Shown here: piece after piece, positions 1-7,806 of the stretch
How the letters are laid out: every line of letters starts with the position of its first letter
How positions within the stretch are numbered: the first letter of the stretch is position 1
Assembly (NCBI GenBank): GCA_035533275.1
Contig: DATLUD010000077.1
Span: 168,579-232,578, forward strand
DNA length: 64,000 nt
DNA from: SCRA01 sp035533275
Lineage (GTDB): Bacteria > Vulcanimicrobiota > Vulcanimicrobiia > Vulcanimicrobiales > SCRA01
Direction of reading: 5' to 3'
Translations under genes and position numbers: made by a program
Notes under the pieces: generated by a model
What the model was told of the DNA's origin: nothing
The model's database searches: none
Seen by the model: only the letters and a program-made list of their open reading frames with translations

Positions 1-59
1 GCCGCCGCGACATCGTGCGGGCCGCTCGCGCCTCCTGCGCGAGCGCCTGCGCGCTCTAA
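1..59 (+). CDS. Possible 3' tail of an upstream gene (partial)
   Basis: An open frame enters from the left edge (frame of base 3) and stops with TAA at 57-59, giving only about 18 residues rich in Ala and Arg. It is too short to identify. It could equally be non-coding leader of the thioredoxin gene that starts at 98. The neighbouring sequence to the left would decide. Confidence 0.2.
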   Translation, partial: RRDIVRAARASCASACAL

Positions 60-97
60 AAGAGGAGCCCCGCCCCGCGGAGCGTAGAGCGGCCACG

Positions 98-658
98 ATG
101 ATCCGACGCGGCCGCTTCCTCGCGCAACTCTCGAGCGCCTTGGCGCTCACCTCGGCGGCGCTCGCCCCTCCCGTCGACGCGGCGACCCTCGCGGGGGATC
201 GCGCCCGAGCGGAGTTTGCCCCCGGGATCATCGCCCCCGGTCACCCCATGCCCGCCATGACGGCACCGATGCCCAATGGGCGCGAGCTCTCCTTGGCCTC
301 GCTGCGCGGCCACGCCGTCTGGATCAACTGCTTCGCGACGTGGTGCGAGCCGTGCAACGCGGAGATGCCGCTCATCGTCGAGACGTACCGGCGCAGCTTC
401 GCCGCGGGCCTGCGCGTGGTCGGGATCTCGATGAGCGAGCACGCCTCGGCGCTCCCGCCGTTCCTGAAGCGCTACGGCATCACGTTCCCGGTAGTCCTGG
501 ATCACGCGCAAGCGACGAACGTCTGGGGCATCAGCGACATCCCGACATCGATCTTCCTCGACGCTCGCGGCGTCATCCGCACGATCCGTCAAGGCGAGAT
601 AGACCGTAGCGACGCCGCGGCGCTGGTCGCCGCGATCCTCGCCCACCGGCGAGCCTGA
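98..658 (+). CDS. TlpA/ResA-like secreted thioredoxin-fold protein
   Basis: 186 aa. An N-terminal signal peptide (basic MIRRGR, hydrophobic stretch to about residue 28 ending VDA) exports it; the mature part is a thioredoxin fold of the TlpA/ResA/AhpC-TSA type. The redox motif is WCEPC in the usual FATWCEPCNAEMP context, and the cis-proline loop is seen as DIPTSIFLD. Family members reduce disulfides outside the cytoplasm, typically for cytochrome c maturation or copper-protein assembly. No c-type haem maturation genes lie beside it, so the partner is unknown. It converges with the SDR gene at 677. The start has no strong Shine-Dalgarno; GGAG at 79-82 is somewhat distant. Confidence 0.85.
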   Translation: MIRRGRFLAQLSSALALTSAALAPPVDAATLAGDRARAEFAPGIIAPGHPMPAMTAPMPNGRELSLASLRGHAVWINCFATWCEPCNAEMPLIVETYRRSFAAGLRVVGISMSEHASALPPFLKRYGITFPVVLDHAQATNVWGISDIPTSIFLDARGVIRTIRQGEIDRSDAAALVAAILAHRRA

Positions 659-676
659 GCCCCGCGCTCGCTGCGC

Positions 677-1474
677 TTAGACTTTCGGGTCGAACCGCCC
701 GTCTGCGGCGGTCCAGCCGCCGTCGGCGAAGATGACGGCGCCGGTGATGAAGCTTGCCGCGTCGGAGACCAGGAAGGCGATGACCGAGGCCACCTCCTCC
801 GGTTTTCCCCAGCGCCCCAAGACGCTCTTGCGCGCATAGGCTTCGTACCAATCCGGCACGTCCTTGATCGGCGCCGTCAGCGGCGTCTCGATGGCGCCGG
901 GAGCGACGGCGTTGACGCGCACGCCCTGCGGGCCCAGCTCTGCGGCGAGGGTGCGCACCAACTGCACCGTTCCGGCCTTCGTGGCTGCGTAGACGCTCTG
1001 CCCCGGCTCCGTCGTGATCGAGCGGATGGACGACAGGGCGACGATGCTCCCTCTGCCTTGCGCCGCCATCACGCGCCCGGCGCTCTGCATCACGTGAATC
1101 GTTCCCTTGAGGTTGACCCCGAGGACCTTGTCGATCTCCGGCGAGGTGTAGTCGAGCATCCGTTTGCGCACGTTGATGCTCGGCGTCGTCACCGCCGCGT
1201 CGAGACCGCCGTGCTTGCTCGCGATCCCGTCGACCAGGGCCCGCACGCCCGCGCCGTCGACGATGTCCACCGTCGCCCCCTCCGCTTTACCGCCGGCTGA
1301 GACGATCGCTCGAGCCGTCGCCTCGGCCGCGGCACCGTTGGCGTCGGCGCAAACCACCATCGCCCCGCAGTCGGCCAGCGCGTGGGCGCCGGCCTCCCCG
1401 ATCCCCGAGCCGGCGCCCACCACCAGCGCCACGCGGCCGTTCAAGGCAAACCTGTCGAGATAGCTCCCCGCCAT
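677..1474 (-). CDS. Short-chain dehydrogenase/reductase (SDR), altered NNAG motif
   Basis: 265 aa classical SDR length. The Rossmann nucleotide motif GAGSGIG is at about residues 20-26, the catalytic pair is Tyr162/Lys166 in YAATK, the serine lies in ALSS (148-149) and the VNLKG asparagine is at 121. The family NNAG motif that closes the cofactor site is replaced by TTPS (96-99), which is unusual. C-terminal FADGGWTA is typical of the FabG-like branch. It starts with ATG after an AAAGGA Shine-Dalgarno and lies 10 bp behind the dehydrogenase at 1485, last in a four-gene operon with a transporter. Substrate unknown; a hydroxy-acid or sugar-acid derivative fits the context. Confidence 0.85.
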   Translation of the reverse strand: MAGSYLDRFALNGRVALVVGAGSGIGEAGAHALADCGAMVVCADANGAAAEATARAIVSAGGKAEGATVDIVDGAGVRALVDGIASKHGGLDAAVTTPSINVRKRMLDYTSPEIDKVLGVNLKGTIHVMQSAGRVMAAQGRGSIVALSSIRSITTEPGQSVYAATKAGTVQLVRTLAAELGPQGVRVNAVAPGAIETPLTAPIKDVPDWYEAYARKSVLGRWGKPEEVASVIAFLVSDAASFITGAVIFADGGWTAADGRFDPKV

Positions 1475-1484
1475 CGAGTTCCTT

Positions 1485-2543
1485 TCAGATCAAACGAGAG
1501 AGAACGGCGTCGCCCATGCTCGCCGTGGTCGCCCCACCCCCGAGGTCGGGCGTGCGGACACCGTCCGCCAGCGCCGCCTCGACGGCGTTGACGACCGCGT
1601 CGGCGGCGTGCGGCTCACCGAGATGGCGGAGCATCAGCGCCCCGCTCCAGATCGCCCCGATCGGGTTGGCGATGCCTTTGCCGGCGATGTCCGGAGCGCT
1701 GCCATGCACCGGCTCGAAGAGCCCGGGCAGTGCCGAGCCGGGATGGAGGTTCGCGCTCGCCGCCAGCCCCAGACTCCCTTGGAGCGCCGCGCCCAGGTCG
1801 GTCAAGATGTCGCCGAAGAGATTCGATCCGACCATGACGTCGAAATGCCCCGGCTCCTTGACCATGCGGTAGGCGCAGGCGTCGACCAGCATGCGCTCCC
1901 ATCGGATGCCCGGGTAGTCCGTGGCCACCGACTCCACCACCTCGTCCCAGAGCACCATGCCGTGCGTGAGCGCGTTGGACTTGGTCACGCTGGTCAAGAG
2001 ACCGCCGCGCGCCTTGGCGAGATCGAAGGCATAGCGCGCGATGCGCTCGATGCCCACGCGGGTGAAGAGCGAATTCTCGACCGCCGTCTCGCCGGTCAGG
2101 CCCGCGCGGAAGCGTCCTCCGAGGCGTGAATACTCGCCCTCGGTGTTCTCACGCACGAAGACGATGTCGACGTCCTCGGGCGCCGCCTTGATCGGCGAAG
2201 GGACGCCGGGGAAGAGCTTGATCGGCCGGAGGTTGACGTAGAGGTCCAGTTCGCGGCGCAAGCCCAGCACGAGCCCCCACACCGCCACGTGATCCGGCAC
2301 GTCGGGGCTTCCCACGGCGCCGAAGTAGATCGCGTCGTGGCTCCGCACCATCTCCATGCCGTCGGAGGGCATCATCACGCCGTGGCGGCGGTAGTGCTCC
2401 GAGCCCCACGGCAGCTCCGTCCACTCGATCTCGAACCCGTACGAGGAGGCGGCGCGATCGAGCACGCGCCGCCCCTCCGCGATCACCTCGGGGCCGACCC
2501 CGTCGCCGGGGATGGCCGCGATCCGGTAGCGGTCAGGCGGCAA
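1485..2543 (-). CDS. Tartrate/D-malate dehydrogenase (IMDH/ICDH family)
   Basis: 352 aa metal-dependent decarboxylating dehydrogenase of the isopropylmalate/isocitrate family. N-terminal IPGDGVGPEV, the substrate loop with GLRRELDLYVNLRP, the KSNALTHG lysine region, the metal-binding aspartates in SNLFGDILTD and the NAD loop EPVHGSAPDIAGKG are all present. The stretch WGSEHYRRHG is characteristic of the TtuC/DmlA subgroup rather than LeuB, so oxidation of tartrate or D-malate is the best guess. The start is TTG, overlapping the end of the symporter gene by 11 nt behind a G-rich Shine-Dalgarno; no ATG is available. Coupling to an SSS transporter supports uptake followed by oxidation of an organic acid. 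Confidence 0.85.
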   Translation of the reverse strand: MPPDRYRIAAIPGDGVGPEVIAEGRRVLDRAASSYGFEIEWTELPWGSEHYRRHGVMMPSDGMEMVRSHDAIYFGAVGSPDVPDHVAVWGLVLGLRRELDLYVNLRPIKLFPGVPSPIKAAPEDVDIVFVRENTEGEYSRLGGRFRAGLTGETAVENSLFTRVGIERIARYAFDLAKARGGLLTSVTKSNALTHGMVLWDEVVESVATDYPGIRWERMLVDACAYRMVKEPGHFDVMVGSNLFGDILTDLGAALQGSLGLAASANLHPGSALPGLFEPVHGSAPDIAGKGIANPIGAIWSGALMLRHLGEPHAADAVVNAVEAALADGVRTPDLGGGATTASMGDAVLSRLI

Positions 2544-3993
2544 CCGATGCCCCCCGCTCCACGCTCTCCGGCGCCGGCGTCAGCAAACTGACGACGACGC
2601 AGACGATGGCGTTGAGGATCAGCGCCGCGAAGCCGCTGTTGACGCCCTCGAACACCGAGCGCCCGGTGAGCGAGAGGTACGCCACCATGGCCACGCCGAC
2701 CACGATGCCGGCTCCCACGCCCCATGCGCTCGTGCGCTTCCAGGCGAACGCGAGCACGACGCCGGGGAAGAACTGCGTGACGCCATTGTAGCCCATGAGC
2801 AGCAAGCCCACCAGCGACGACTTCGCCACCAGCCAGAAGAACAGCGAAAGCGCGGCCACCACCAGAACCAGGATCCGCGTGGTCAGCGTGCGCTCGCGAT
2901 CCGCGGTGGCGATGCCCAGCCAGTCGCCCATCACGTTCTTGGTGATCAGGCTGGCCGCGGCGAGGATCTGCGCCGAGGCCGGAATCAAGCCCGCCAGACA
3001 CCCGGCCGAGGCCAGCGCGCCGAGCGTGAACGGCGAGAAGTACTTCTGGACGACCAGCATGAACGACTGGTCGGCCGCAGGACCCTTGAGACCCGGCATC
3101 ACCAGGAGCGCCGTGAAGCCCGCGAAGTATACCAGCAGCAGCATGAGCTGGTAGACCGGAAGGAAGACGGCATTGCGCCGCAGCGAGTCCTCGTTCTTCG
3201 CGGAGTAGATGGCCTGCATCGACTGCGGCCACATGAAGAATCCGAGCGACGTCAGCAGGACGGTGGAGACGAACCAGGTCGTCCCGAGGCCCGTGCTGGC
3301 GTGCGGCAGCGTCAGGTAGTCCGGTTGCTGCTGGAGCACCTTCGTGATGACGTTCGCCGGCGATCCGAAGAAGTGGATCGGCAGGACGATGCCGGCGAAG
3401 ATCACCCCCAGGAGCACCAGCGCGTCTTTGGCGACGCTCGCCCATGCCGTTCCTCGGATACCCGTGGTGAACACGAAGAACGCGATGATGATGAACGCCA
3501 CGCTCACCGCCACGGCGGCGTTGAAGCTGCCGTACCCGGCGATGTGCAGCAGGATCTCCAGGCCGGAGAGCTGGAGCGTCACGTACGGAACCAGGAAGAC
3601 GAAGCCGACGATCGCGACGATCACTCCCAGCGCCTTGCTGCCGTAGCGCGTCGCGAAGAAGTCGGCGCCCGTCAGCAGGTTGTGCTTCTTGGCCACGCGC
3701 CAGATCGCCGGGGCCAGGAAGAAGCTGATGATGTAGGCGACGGTGCCGTAGCAGAGGATGTAGAACGCGGGTGCTCCGTGGCTGTAGGCCCATCCGGCGC
3801 CGCCCAGGAAGGTGAACGTCGTGTAGATCTCGCCGGCCATCAGCAGCCACAGCAGGAAGGGGCCGAAAGACCGTCCGGCTACCATGTACTGCTGCGGATC
3901 CATGAGGATGCCGCGCACGCTGAGCGAGCTCACGAAGACGACCGCCAGCAGGACCACGGCGATGATGCCGAGCGCAATCAGCGGGCCGCTCAT
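2533..3993 (-). CDS. Sodium:solute symporter (SSS family), organic-acid type
   Basis: 486 aa inner-membrane symporter with about 13 hydrophobic helices. The N-terminal region (MVAGRSFG, then GEIYTTFTFLGGAGWAY) and the central GTAWASVAKD and PASAQILAAASLITKN segments match the SSS family (MctP/YhjB-like branch). The ATG at 3993 is preferred: the frame runs further upstream but that extension is the neighbouring gene read out of frame. The start overlaps the DUF3311 stop by 4 nt (ATGA), a classic pairing, because DUF3311 proteins accompany this transporter branch. Together with the dehydrogenase downstream it probably imports a mono- or dicarboxylate with Na+. Confidence 0.9.
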   Translation of the reverse strand: MSGPLIALGIIAVVLLAVVFVSSLSVRGILMDPQQYMVAGRSFGPFLLWLLMAGEIYTTFTFLGGAGWAYSHGAPAFYILCYGTVAYIISFFLAPAIWRVAKKHNLLTGADFFATRYGSKALGVIVAIVGFVFLVPYVTLQLSGLEILLHIAGYGSFNAAVAVSVAFIIIAFFVFTTGIRGTAWASVAKDALVLLGVIFAGIVLPIHFFGSPANVITKVLQQQPDYLTLPHASTGLGTTWFVSTVLLTSLGFFMWPQSMQAIYSAKNEDSLRRNAVFLPVYQLMLLLVYFAGFTALLVMPGLKGPAADQSFMLVVQKYFSPFTLGALASAGCLAGLIPASAQILAAASLITKNVMGDWLGIATADRERTLTTRILVLVVAALSLFFWLVAKSSLVGLLLMGYNGVTQFFPGVVLAFAWKRTSAWGVGAGIVVGVAMVAYLSLTGRSVFEGVNSGFAALILNAIVCVVVSLLTPAPESVERGASVAA

Positions 3994-4172
3994 GACTTCT
4001 GCTCCAGTCGGTAGACGTTCCACATGAAGATCGGCGTCAGCAGAATCCACGCAACGATCCAAGCGACCAGAAAAGGCAGACCGAGGATCCGCGGCTCGAC
4101 GGAGTCGACGAACGGAATCGCGAACGTCAGCGCGAGAGCCGGGATGATGGCGAGAATGATCCGAGTGGTCAT
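3990..4172 (-). CDS. DUF3311 small membrane protein, symporter partner
   Basis: 60 aa with two hydrophobic helices (about residues 4-22 and 31-52) and the family-like end FMWNVYRLEQ. The ATG at 4172 is chosen over an in-frame start 21 nt upstream because GGAGGGGA sits at correct spacing before it. DUF3311 proteins are known small companions of SSS transporters; this one is the first gene of the operon and overlaps the symporter start by 4 nt. It is probably an accessory subunit; no biochemical role can be read from the sequence. Confidence 0.85.
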   Translation of the reverse strand: MTTRIILAIIPALALTFAIPFVDSVEPRILGLPFLVAWIVAWILLTPIFMWNVYRLEQKS

Positions 4173-4310
4173 CGCATCTCCCCTCCACGTCAACCAGAGT
4201 GCAGGTATGACCCGAGACTTATGGCCGGGGCTGCAGCTTGCCTGCTCTCTTTCCTTTCATTATTCGATAGGCCGGACCCGGCTCCCGCACCCTCGAAGTG
4301 CTTCGCCGCC
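4173..4310. promoter_or_regulatory. Divergent intergenic region between DUF3311 operon and MFS gene
   Basis: 138 bp between two divergent starts must carry both promoters. It is less GC-rich around 4225-4270 (runs such as tttcctttcattattcgata), consistent with promoter DNA, but I could not assign clear -35/-10 hexamers on either strand. Confidence 0.4.
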
Positions 4311-5456
4311 ATGGCGCGCCCGCTGAGCCGCAACATCGTCATCTTGTCGTGGGTGAGCTTCTTCCAAGACGCTGCCACCGAGATGCTCTTCCCCGTGCTG
4401 CCGCTCTTCATCGTAGGGGTGTTGGGGGCGCCGGTCGCCGTCGTGGGGCTCGTCGAAGGGCTCGCCGAAGGCGTCAACTCCCTGATGAAAGGGGTGGCGG
4501 GGCGGCTCTCCGACCGCTTGCCTCGGCGTCCGCTGGTCGCCGCGGGCTATGCCACCTCGGCTACCGCAAAGGCGCTGATCGCGCTGGCGACGACGTGGCC
4601 GTTCGTCCTCTTCTGCCGCGTGCTCGACCGCGTCGGCAAAGGCGTGCGCACCGCGCCCCGCGATGCACTGATCAGCGCGGCGGCGGCGCAGGAGGCGCGC
4701 GGAGGCGCCTTCGGATTCCACCGCGCGATGGACGACCTCGGGGCCGTGGCGGGGCCGCTCGCCGGCCTCGCCCTCTTCGAAGCCCTCCACCACCAGCTCC
4801 GCCCTCTCTTCGTCATCGCCGTGATCCCGGCGTTCCTGAGCGTCGCGCTCATCGGACTGGTGCGCGAGCCGGCCCGGCCGGCCGGCTTCTCCCGCCCGTC
4901 GGGCGCCGCGTGGGCGTATCCGCGCGCGTACTGGATCGTGCTCGCGACGCTGACGATCTTCGGCTTGCTGAGCTTCTCCAGCGCGCTCATCATCGTGCGC
5001 ATCCGCGAGATGGGCTTCTCGTCGGTGCAGATCTTCCTGGCGTACGCGCTCTTCAACCTGTGCAGCTCGCTCTTCAGCTATCCCGCCGGACGCCTCTCCG
5101 ATCGCGTCCCGCGCCGCGTCGTCTTTGCCGCCGGCCTCGGCGCGCTGGCGTTGGCGTTCCTGGGCTTCGCGGCGGCGAGAGCCGCCATCTGGGGTTGGAT
5201 GCTCTTCGCGCTCTACGGTGTCTTCGTCGCGCTCACGGACGGCGTGGGCACGGCGTGGGTCGCCGACTTGGTGCCGGCGGAACGCGCGGGCGGCGCGCTG
5301 GGACTCTATCACGCGGCGGTCGGCCTCGCGGCTCTGGTCGCGGGCATCTGGGCGGGTCTGCTCTGGGGAAGCGACGGCCACGTGCCGTTCGCGATCTCCG
5401 GCTGCGGCGCCGCCGTCTTGGCCGTGGCCCTGTTCGTGACCGGCAGGCGTCCCTGA
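4311..5456 (+). CDS. Major facilitator superfamily transporter
   Basis: 381 aa, about 12 membrane segments. The MFS loop motif between helices 2 and 3 appears as GRLSDRLPRRP and is repeated in the second half as GRLSDRVPRRV, showing the two-fold repeat of the family. The helix-4 region contains the conserved DRVGKGVRTAPRDALI, a signature of the subgroup often annotated YwoG-like. The ATG at 4311 starts right at the conserved N-terminus (ILSWVSFFQDAATEMLFPVL); an in-frame ATG 90 nt upstream would add an unconserved 30-residue leader and neither start has a good Shine-Dalgarno. Substrate unknown. Confidence 0.85.
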   Translation: MARPLSRNIVILSWVSFFQDAATEMLFPVLPLFIVGVLGAPVAVVGLVEGLAEGVNSLMKGVAGRLSDRLPRRPLVAAGYATSATAKALIALATTWPFVLFCRVLDRVGKGVRTAPRDALISAAAAQEARGGAFGFHRAMDDLGAVAGPLAGLALFEALHHQLRPLFVIAVIPAFLSVALIGLVREPARPAGFSRPSGAAWAYPRAYWIVLATLTIFGLLSFSSALIIVRIREMGFSSVQIFLAYALFNLCSSLFSYPAGRLSDRVPRRVVFAAGLGALALAFLGFAAARAAIWGWMLFALYGVFVALTDGVGTAWVADLVPAERAGGALGLYHAAVGLAALVAGIWAGLLWGSDGHVPFAISGCGAAVLAVALFVTGRRP

Positions 5457-5458
5457 CG

Positions 5459-5489
5459 AAAAACGCCCAATCTCTCAGGGGACGGGCGC
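5459..5489 (-). terminator. Weak intrinsic terminator after tRNA-Gly
   Basis: Read on the minus strand, CGCCC (5484-5488) and GGGCG (5464-5468) can pair around a 15-nt loop and are followed by five T residues (5459-5463). It lies about 10 nt beyond the tRNA 3' end. The stem is only 5 bp, so the call is tentative. Confidence 0.35.
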
Positions 5490-5498
5490 TTCCAGATC

Positions 5499-5574
5499 TG
5501 GAGCGGGAGACGAGGCTCGAACTCGCGACCCTCAGCTTGGGAAGCTGATGCTCTACCAACTGAGCTACTCCCGC
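5499..5574 (-). tRNA. tRNA-Gly (anticodon CCC)
   Basis: 76 nt including an encoded CCA end. The cloverleaf closes fully: acceptor GCGGGAG/CTCCCGC, D stem GCTC/GAGC, anticodon stem TCAGC/GCTGA with loop TTCCCAA (anticodon CCC), T stem GCGAG/CTCGT with loop TTCGAGC, and T as discriminator base, which is normal for bacterial tRNA-Gly. It decodes GGG. It sits alone between an MFS gene and a membrane-protein gene; no attachment-site duplication or integrase was seen nearby. Confidence 0.97.
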
Positions 5575-5659
5575 GTCGAAAGCCACCGTTTCGTCGCGCC
5601 GTGGGGCCCTCCTGCCGCGGCGTGAAGGGCGCCTCCACGAACCCCAAGAACGGGCTCAC

Positions 5660-6166
5660 GTGACCCAAGCGATCGTCGTCGGCCTCCTCTTCGCCGCGTT
5701 CCTCGTGCTGGCCGTCTATCGCCAGACGCGCGAGCGTCGCACGTCGCTGCTCGGCATGTGGTCGGCGCCCGCGGTCTTCGTCGTCCTCGCGGCGCTGGTC
5801 GCCGCGGAGGACCACCTCACCACGCCTCTCGCCATCGCCGTCCTGCTCGCCGCGGCCCTCGTCGGCATTCCCCTCGGCTTGTATCAAGGCGTCCACTGCA
5901 CCGTCCAGGTCGACCGCGCCGCCCGGCGCATCACCTACAAAGCCAACCCCATCGGCGTGGCGATCATCTTGGCTGCTCTCGGCTTCCGCTTCGGCATCAA
6001 GATGGCCACGGGATCGCTCGCATCGCCGCACCCGCTCTCCGGGACCGCGGCCCTGATGAGCACGGTCGCGCTGGCGTTGGCCGTGGGCATGGTGATCGGG
6101 CTGCGCATCCACATGCAGCGCTGCTACAACGCGGCGCCACCGCAGGCGTCCGCGCCGCCGGCCTGA
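5660..6166 (+). CDS. CcdC/DUF1453-like integral membrane protein
   Basis: 168 aa with about five hydrophobic helices, GTG start. The middle of the protein reads GIPLGLYQGVHCTVQVD then a charged turn and a further helix ending FRFGIKM; this layout (helix, short loop carrying a G-Y-Q-G or R-G element, beta-like stretch, helix with R) resembles CcdC-type DUF1453 membrane proteins. The resemblance is by eye and moderate. It is followed 9 nt later by a small gene that may be co-transcribed. Function unknown. Confidence 0.6.
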   Translation: MTQAIVVGLLFAAFLVLAVYRQTRERRTSLLGMWSAPAVFVVLAALVAAEDHLTTPLAIAVLLAAALVGIPLGLYQGVHCTVQVDRAARRITYKANPIGVAIILAALGFRFGIKMATGSLASPHPLSGTAALMSTVALALAVGMVIGLRIHMQRCYNAAPPQASAPPA

Positions 6167-6175
6167 GGAAGCGGC

Positions 6176-6403
6176 ATGAACGGCGAGGCATACGAGGACC
6201 TCTTCCGGCGCATCTCCCTGCGCTTCGACCGCATCACGTGCAGCGTGCGCCGCGATACCGGCGCAGTGATCGTCGAGTGGTACGACTTCGGTAACGTCTA
6301 CGGCTGCTACCGCAGCGCGGAAGGCGCGACGCTCGCGCAGGCGCTGGCCGCCGCGCTTGCCGAGATCGAAGCGCCGCCGCGTGCCCCCGGCGCTGACGCT
6401 TAG
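6176..6403 (+). CDS. Small hypothetical protein (75 aa)
   Basis: 75 aa, no family recognised. It begins with ATG nine bases after the preceding stop, behind GAGGAAG, a good Shine-Dalgarno. The composition is normal for a soluble protein: a charged N-terminus, a predicted strand-turn-strand core (ITCSVRRDTGAVIVEWYDF) and a C-terminal helix rich in Ala and Leu. Its 3' end overlaps the convergent SCO1-like gene by 4 nt. Confidence 0.6.
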   Translation: MNGEAYEDLFRRISLRFDRITCSVRRDTGAVIVEWYDFGNVYGCYRSAEGATLAQALAAALAEIEAPPRAPGADA

Positions 6404-6954
6404 CGGCTCGCAAGCCCTCCCGCAGAGAGCGCCCTGACCACCTCGGACACCGTGTTCGTCGAGAGCAGCAGCCGCTTCGCCACGGCGCCGCGGCGGTCGA
6501 GCACGTAGATGAGCGTGCTGTGCAGCTCGGGCACGCCGTCGCGCCCCCGCTCCGCCGCCACGCCGAAGGCGCGCATGACCGCCGCCACGTCCCGCGGCCG
6601 ACCGCTGGCGAAGCGCCACCGGCGCGGGTCGGCGCCGATAGCCTGCGCCGTGCGCGCCATTACGAAGGGCGTGTCATACGCAGGATCCAGCGTGATGGTC
6701 AGCAGCAGAGCGCCGGCGCGTGCCGCGGGCAGCCGGCTCTGCAACGCGAGGAAGGCCGCCTCGGCGACCGGGCAGGCGTCCGTGCAGCGCGTGGCTACGA
6801 ACGTGAGCACCACGGGGCGCCCGCGCAGCGAGGCGAGCGTGAACGAACGCCCCGTTTGATCGACCAGCGCGGCCGAGGCCGGGGCGCCGGCCGCGCGCGC
6901 CTGGGCCGTGACGGCGATCGCGCAGAGGATGATGATCGCGAGCAGGCTCCTCAT
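6400..6954 (-). CDS. SCO1/SenC-like copper chaperone or thiol reductase
   Basis: 184 aa. A signal peptide (MRSLLAIIILCAIAVTAQARA) precedes a thioredoxin-like domain. The SCO copper ligands are visible as CTDACP (two cysteines, CxxxC) and the distal His in PELHSTLIYVLD. SCO proteins load copper onto CuA of cytochrome oxidase or act as thiol reductases. No oxidase genes lie in the window, but the gene is divergent from a cupredoxin-like lipoprotein 131 bp away, which fits a copper-handling pair. The start ATG lacks an obvious Shine-Dalgarno. Confidence 0.85.
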   Translation of the reverse strand: MRSLLAIIILCAIAVTAQARAAGAPASAALVDQTGRSFTLASLRGRPVVLTFVATRCTDACPVAEAAFLALQSRLPAARAGALLLTITLDPAYDTPFVMARTAQAIGADPRRWRFASGRPRDVAAVMRAFGVAAERGRDGVPELHSTLIYVLDRRGAVAKRLLLSTNTVSEVVRALSAGGLASR

Positions 6955-7085
6955 GCGCCGATGCTGGCAGGCAACGCTGAGGATTCGCTGAGCGCCGAAC
7001 GCGCGCGCGGGCTTCAGTCATTCTTCAGCGCGCGGCTCTACCGTCGGTGGTGCAACGACCGCTCATGCGACAGGAAGGAATGGAC
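6955..7085. promoter_or_regulatory. Divergent promoter region, SCO1-like / cupredoxin genes
   Basis: 131 bp between two divergent genes. It contains a direct near-repeat tcagtcattcttcagcgc. No confident hexamers. A shared regulator for the two copper-related genes is possible but not shown by the sequence. Confidence 0.35.
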
Positions 7086-7706
7086 ATGAAGGTACCCGCG
7101 CTCTCCACGATCGGTGCACCGCTCGCCGCCCTGACGCTGCTCTCGCTCCTTGCCGCCTGCGGGGGCGGCGGGAGCGGCGGCATGTACGGCGGCAGCACCG
7201 TCACCACGCCCTATGTCTCGCCCACCCCGGCGGCCACGGCTCAGCCGCAAGTGATTGGCCTCGCGCTCCCGCAAAGCACGATCGGCACGGTGACCGATCC
7301 GACGTTCGGCGTGATCGGCGGCTACACGCAGTCGACGTACTCGCAAGTGCTGGCCTTCGTCCCGGGATCGCAGGTGATGCTGCGCAACCTGGCGGCCAGC
7401 ACTCCGCATACGCTCGACGTGATCGGGAACGCCGCCGGCGGCTTTCCGAGCAGCCCGGCGCTCTCGACCACCCCGGCCGGCGGGAGCACGCTGACCGCCG
7501 GATACGCGAGTGGGACCCTCAACGGCGGCTCGCTGATCGGCCCGCTGACGCTGGCGCAGGGCACCTATTTCATCGGCTGCGCGTTCCACTACGCCACCAA
7601 CGCGATGCGCGACGTGTTGATCGTCCAGCCGAACGCGACGCCGGGGCCGCAGGCAACGCCTCCGTCGTCGGGTGCCGTGATTCCGTGCCCGGGGAACTAC
7701 TGCTGA
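7086..7706 (+). CDS. Cupredoxin-like lipoprotein
   Basis: 206 aa. A lipobox LAAC follows the signal helix LTLLSLL, and the mature protein begins with a Gly/Ser-rich linker, as expected for a lipoprotein. The rest resembles a plastocyanin-like fold with type-1 copper ligands: His in STPHTLDV and the C-terminal cluster C-x2-H-x4-M in GCAFHYATNAM followed by a final strand DVLIVQP. ATG at 7086 is preferred because AGGAAGG lies 6-7 nt ahead; ATG at 7080 would be too close. It is likely a periplasmic electron or copper carrier, divergent from the SCO1-like gene. Confidence 0.7.
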   Translation: MKVPALSTIGAPLAALTLLSLLAACGGGGSGGMYGGSTVTTPYVSPTPAATAQPQVIGLALPQSTIGTVTDPTFGVIGGYTQSTYSQVLAFVPGSQVMLRNLAASTPHTLDVIGNAAGGFPSSPALSTTPAGGSTLTAGYASGTLNGGSLIGPLTLAQGTYFIGCAFHYATNAMRDVLIVQPNATPGPQATPPSSGAVIPCPGNYC

Positions 7707-7723
7707 CGGCTCGGACACATGAT

Positions 7724-7763
7724 CGCGCGGCGCGCCTCCCACCCGGCGGCGGCGCGCCGCGCG
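7724..7763. terminator. Strong GC hairpin between convergent genes
   Basis: A perfect 13-bp stem (7724-7736 with 7751-7763, arms built on GCGCGGCGCGCC) encloses a 14-nt loop. It lies 17 bp past the cupredoxin stop and 43 bp past the kbl stop, so it can act on transcripts from both sides. There is no T-run, so it would be a U-less or Rho-assisted terminator or an RNA-stabilising 3' end. Confidence 0.6.
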
Positions 7764-7806
7764 CATCCTTCGAGTGCCCCGAACGCGCCCGGCTAGACGC
7801 GCCCGC

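Noticed and set aside
4260..5381. 373-codon open frame on the minus strand, rich in Arg/Glu/Ala
   Set aside because: It is antisense to the MFS gene; composition is that of reversed GC-rich codons, with no domain or Shine-Dalgarno.
5499..5574. tRNA-Gly as an integration site for a mobile island
   Set aside because: No integrase and no duplicated 3' end of the tRNA was found nearby.
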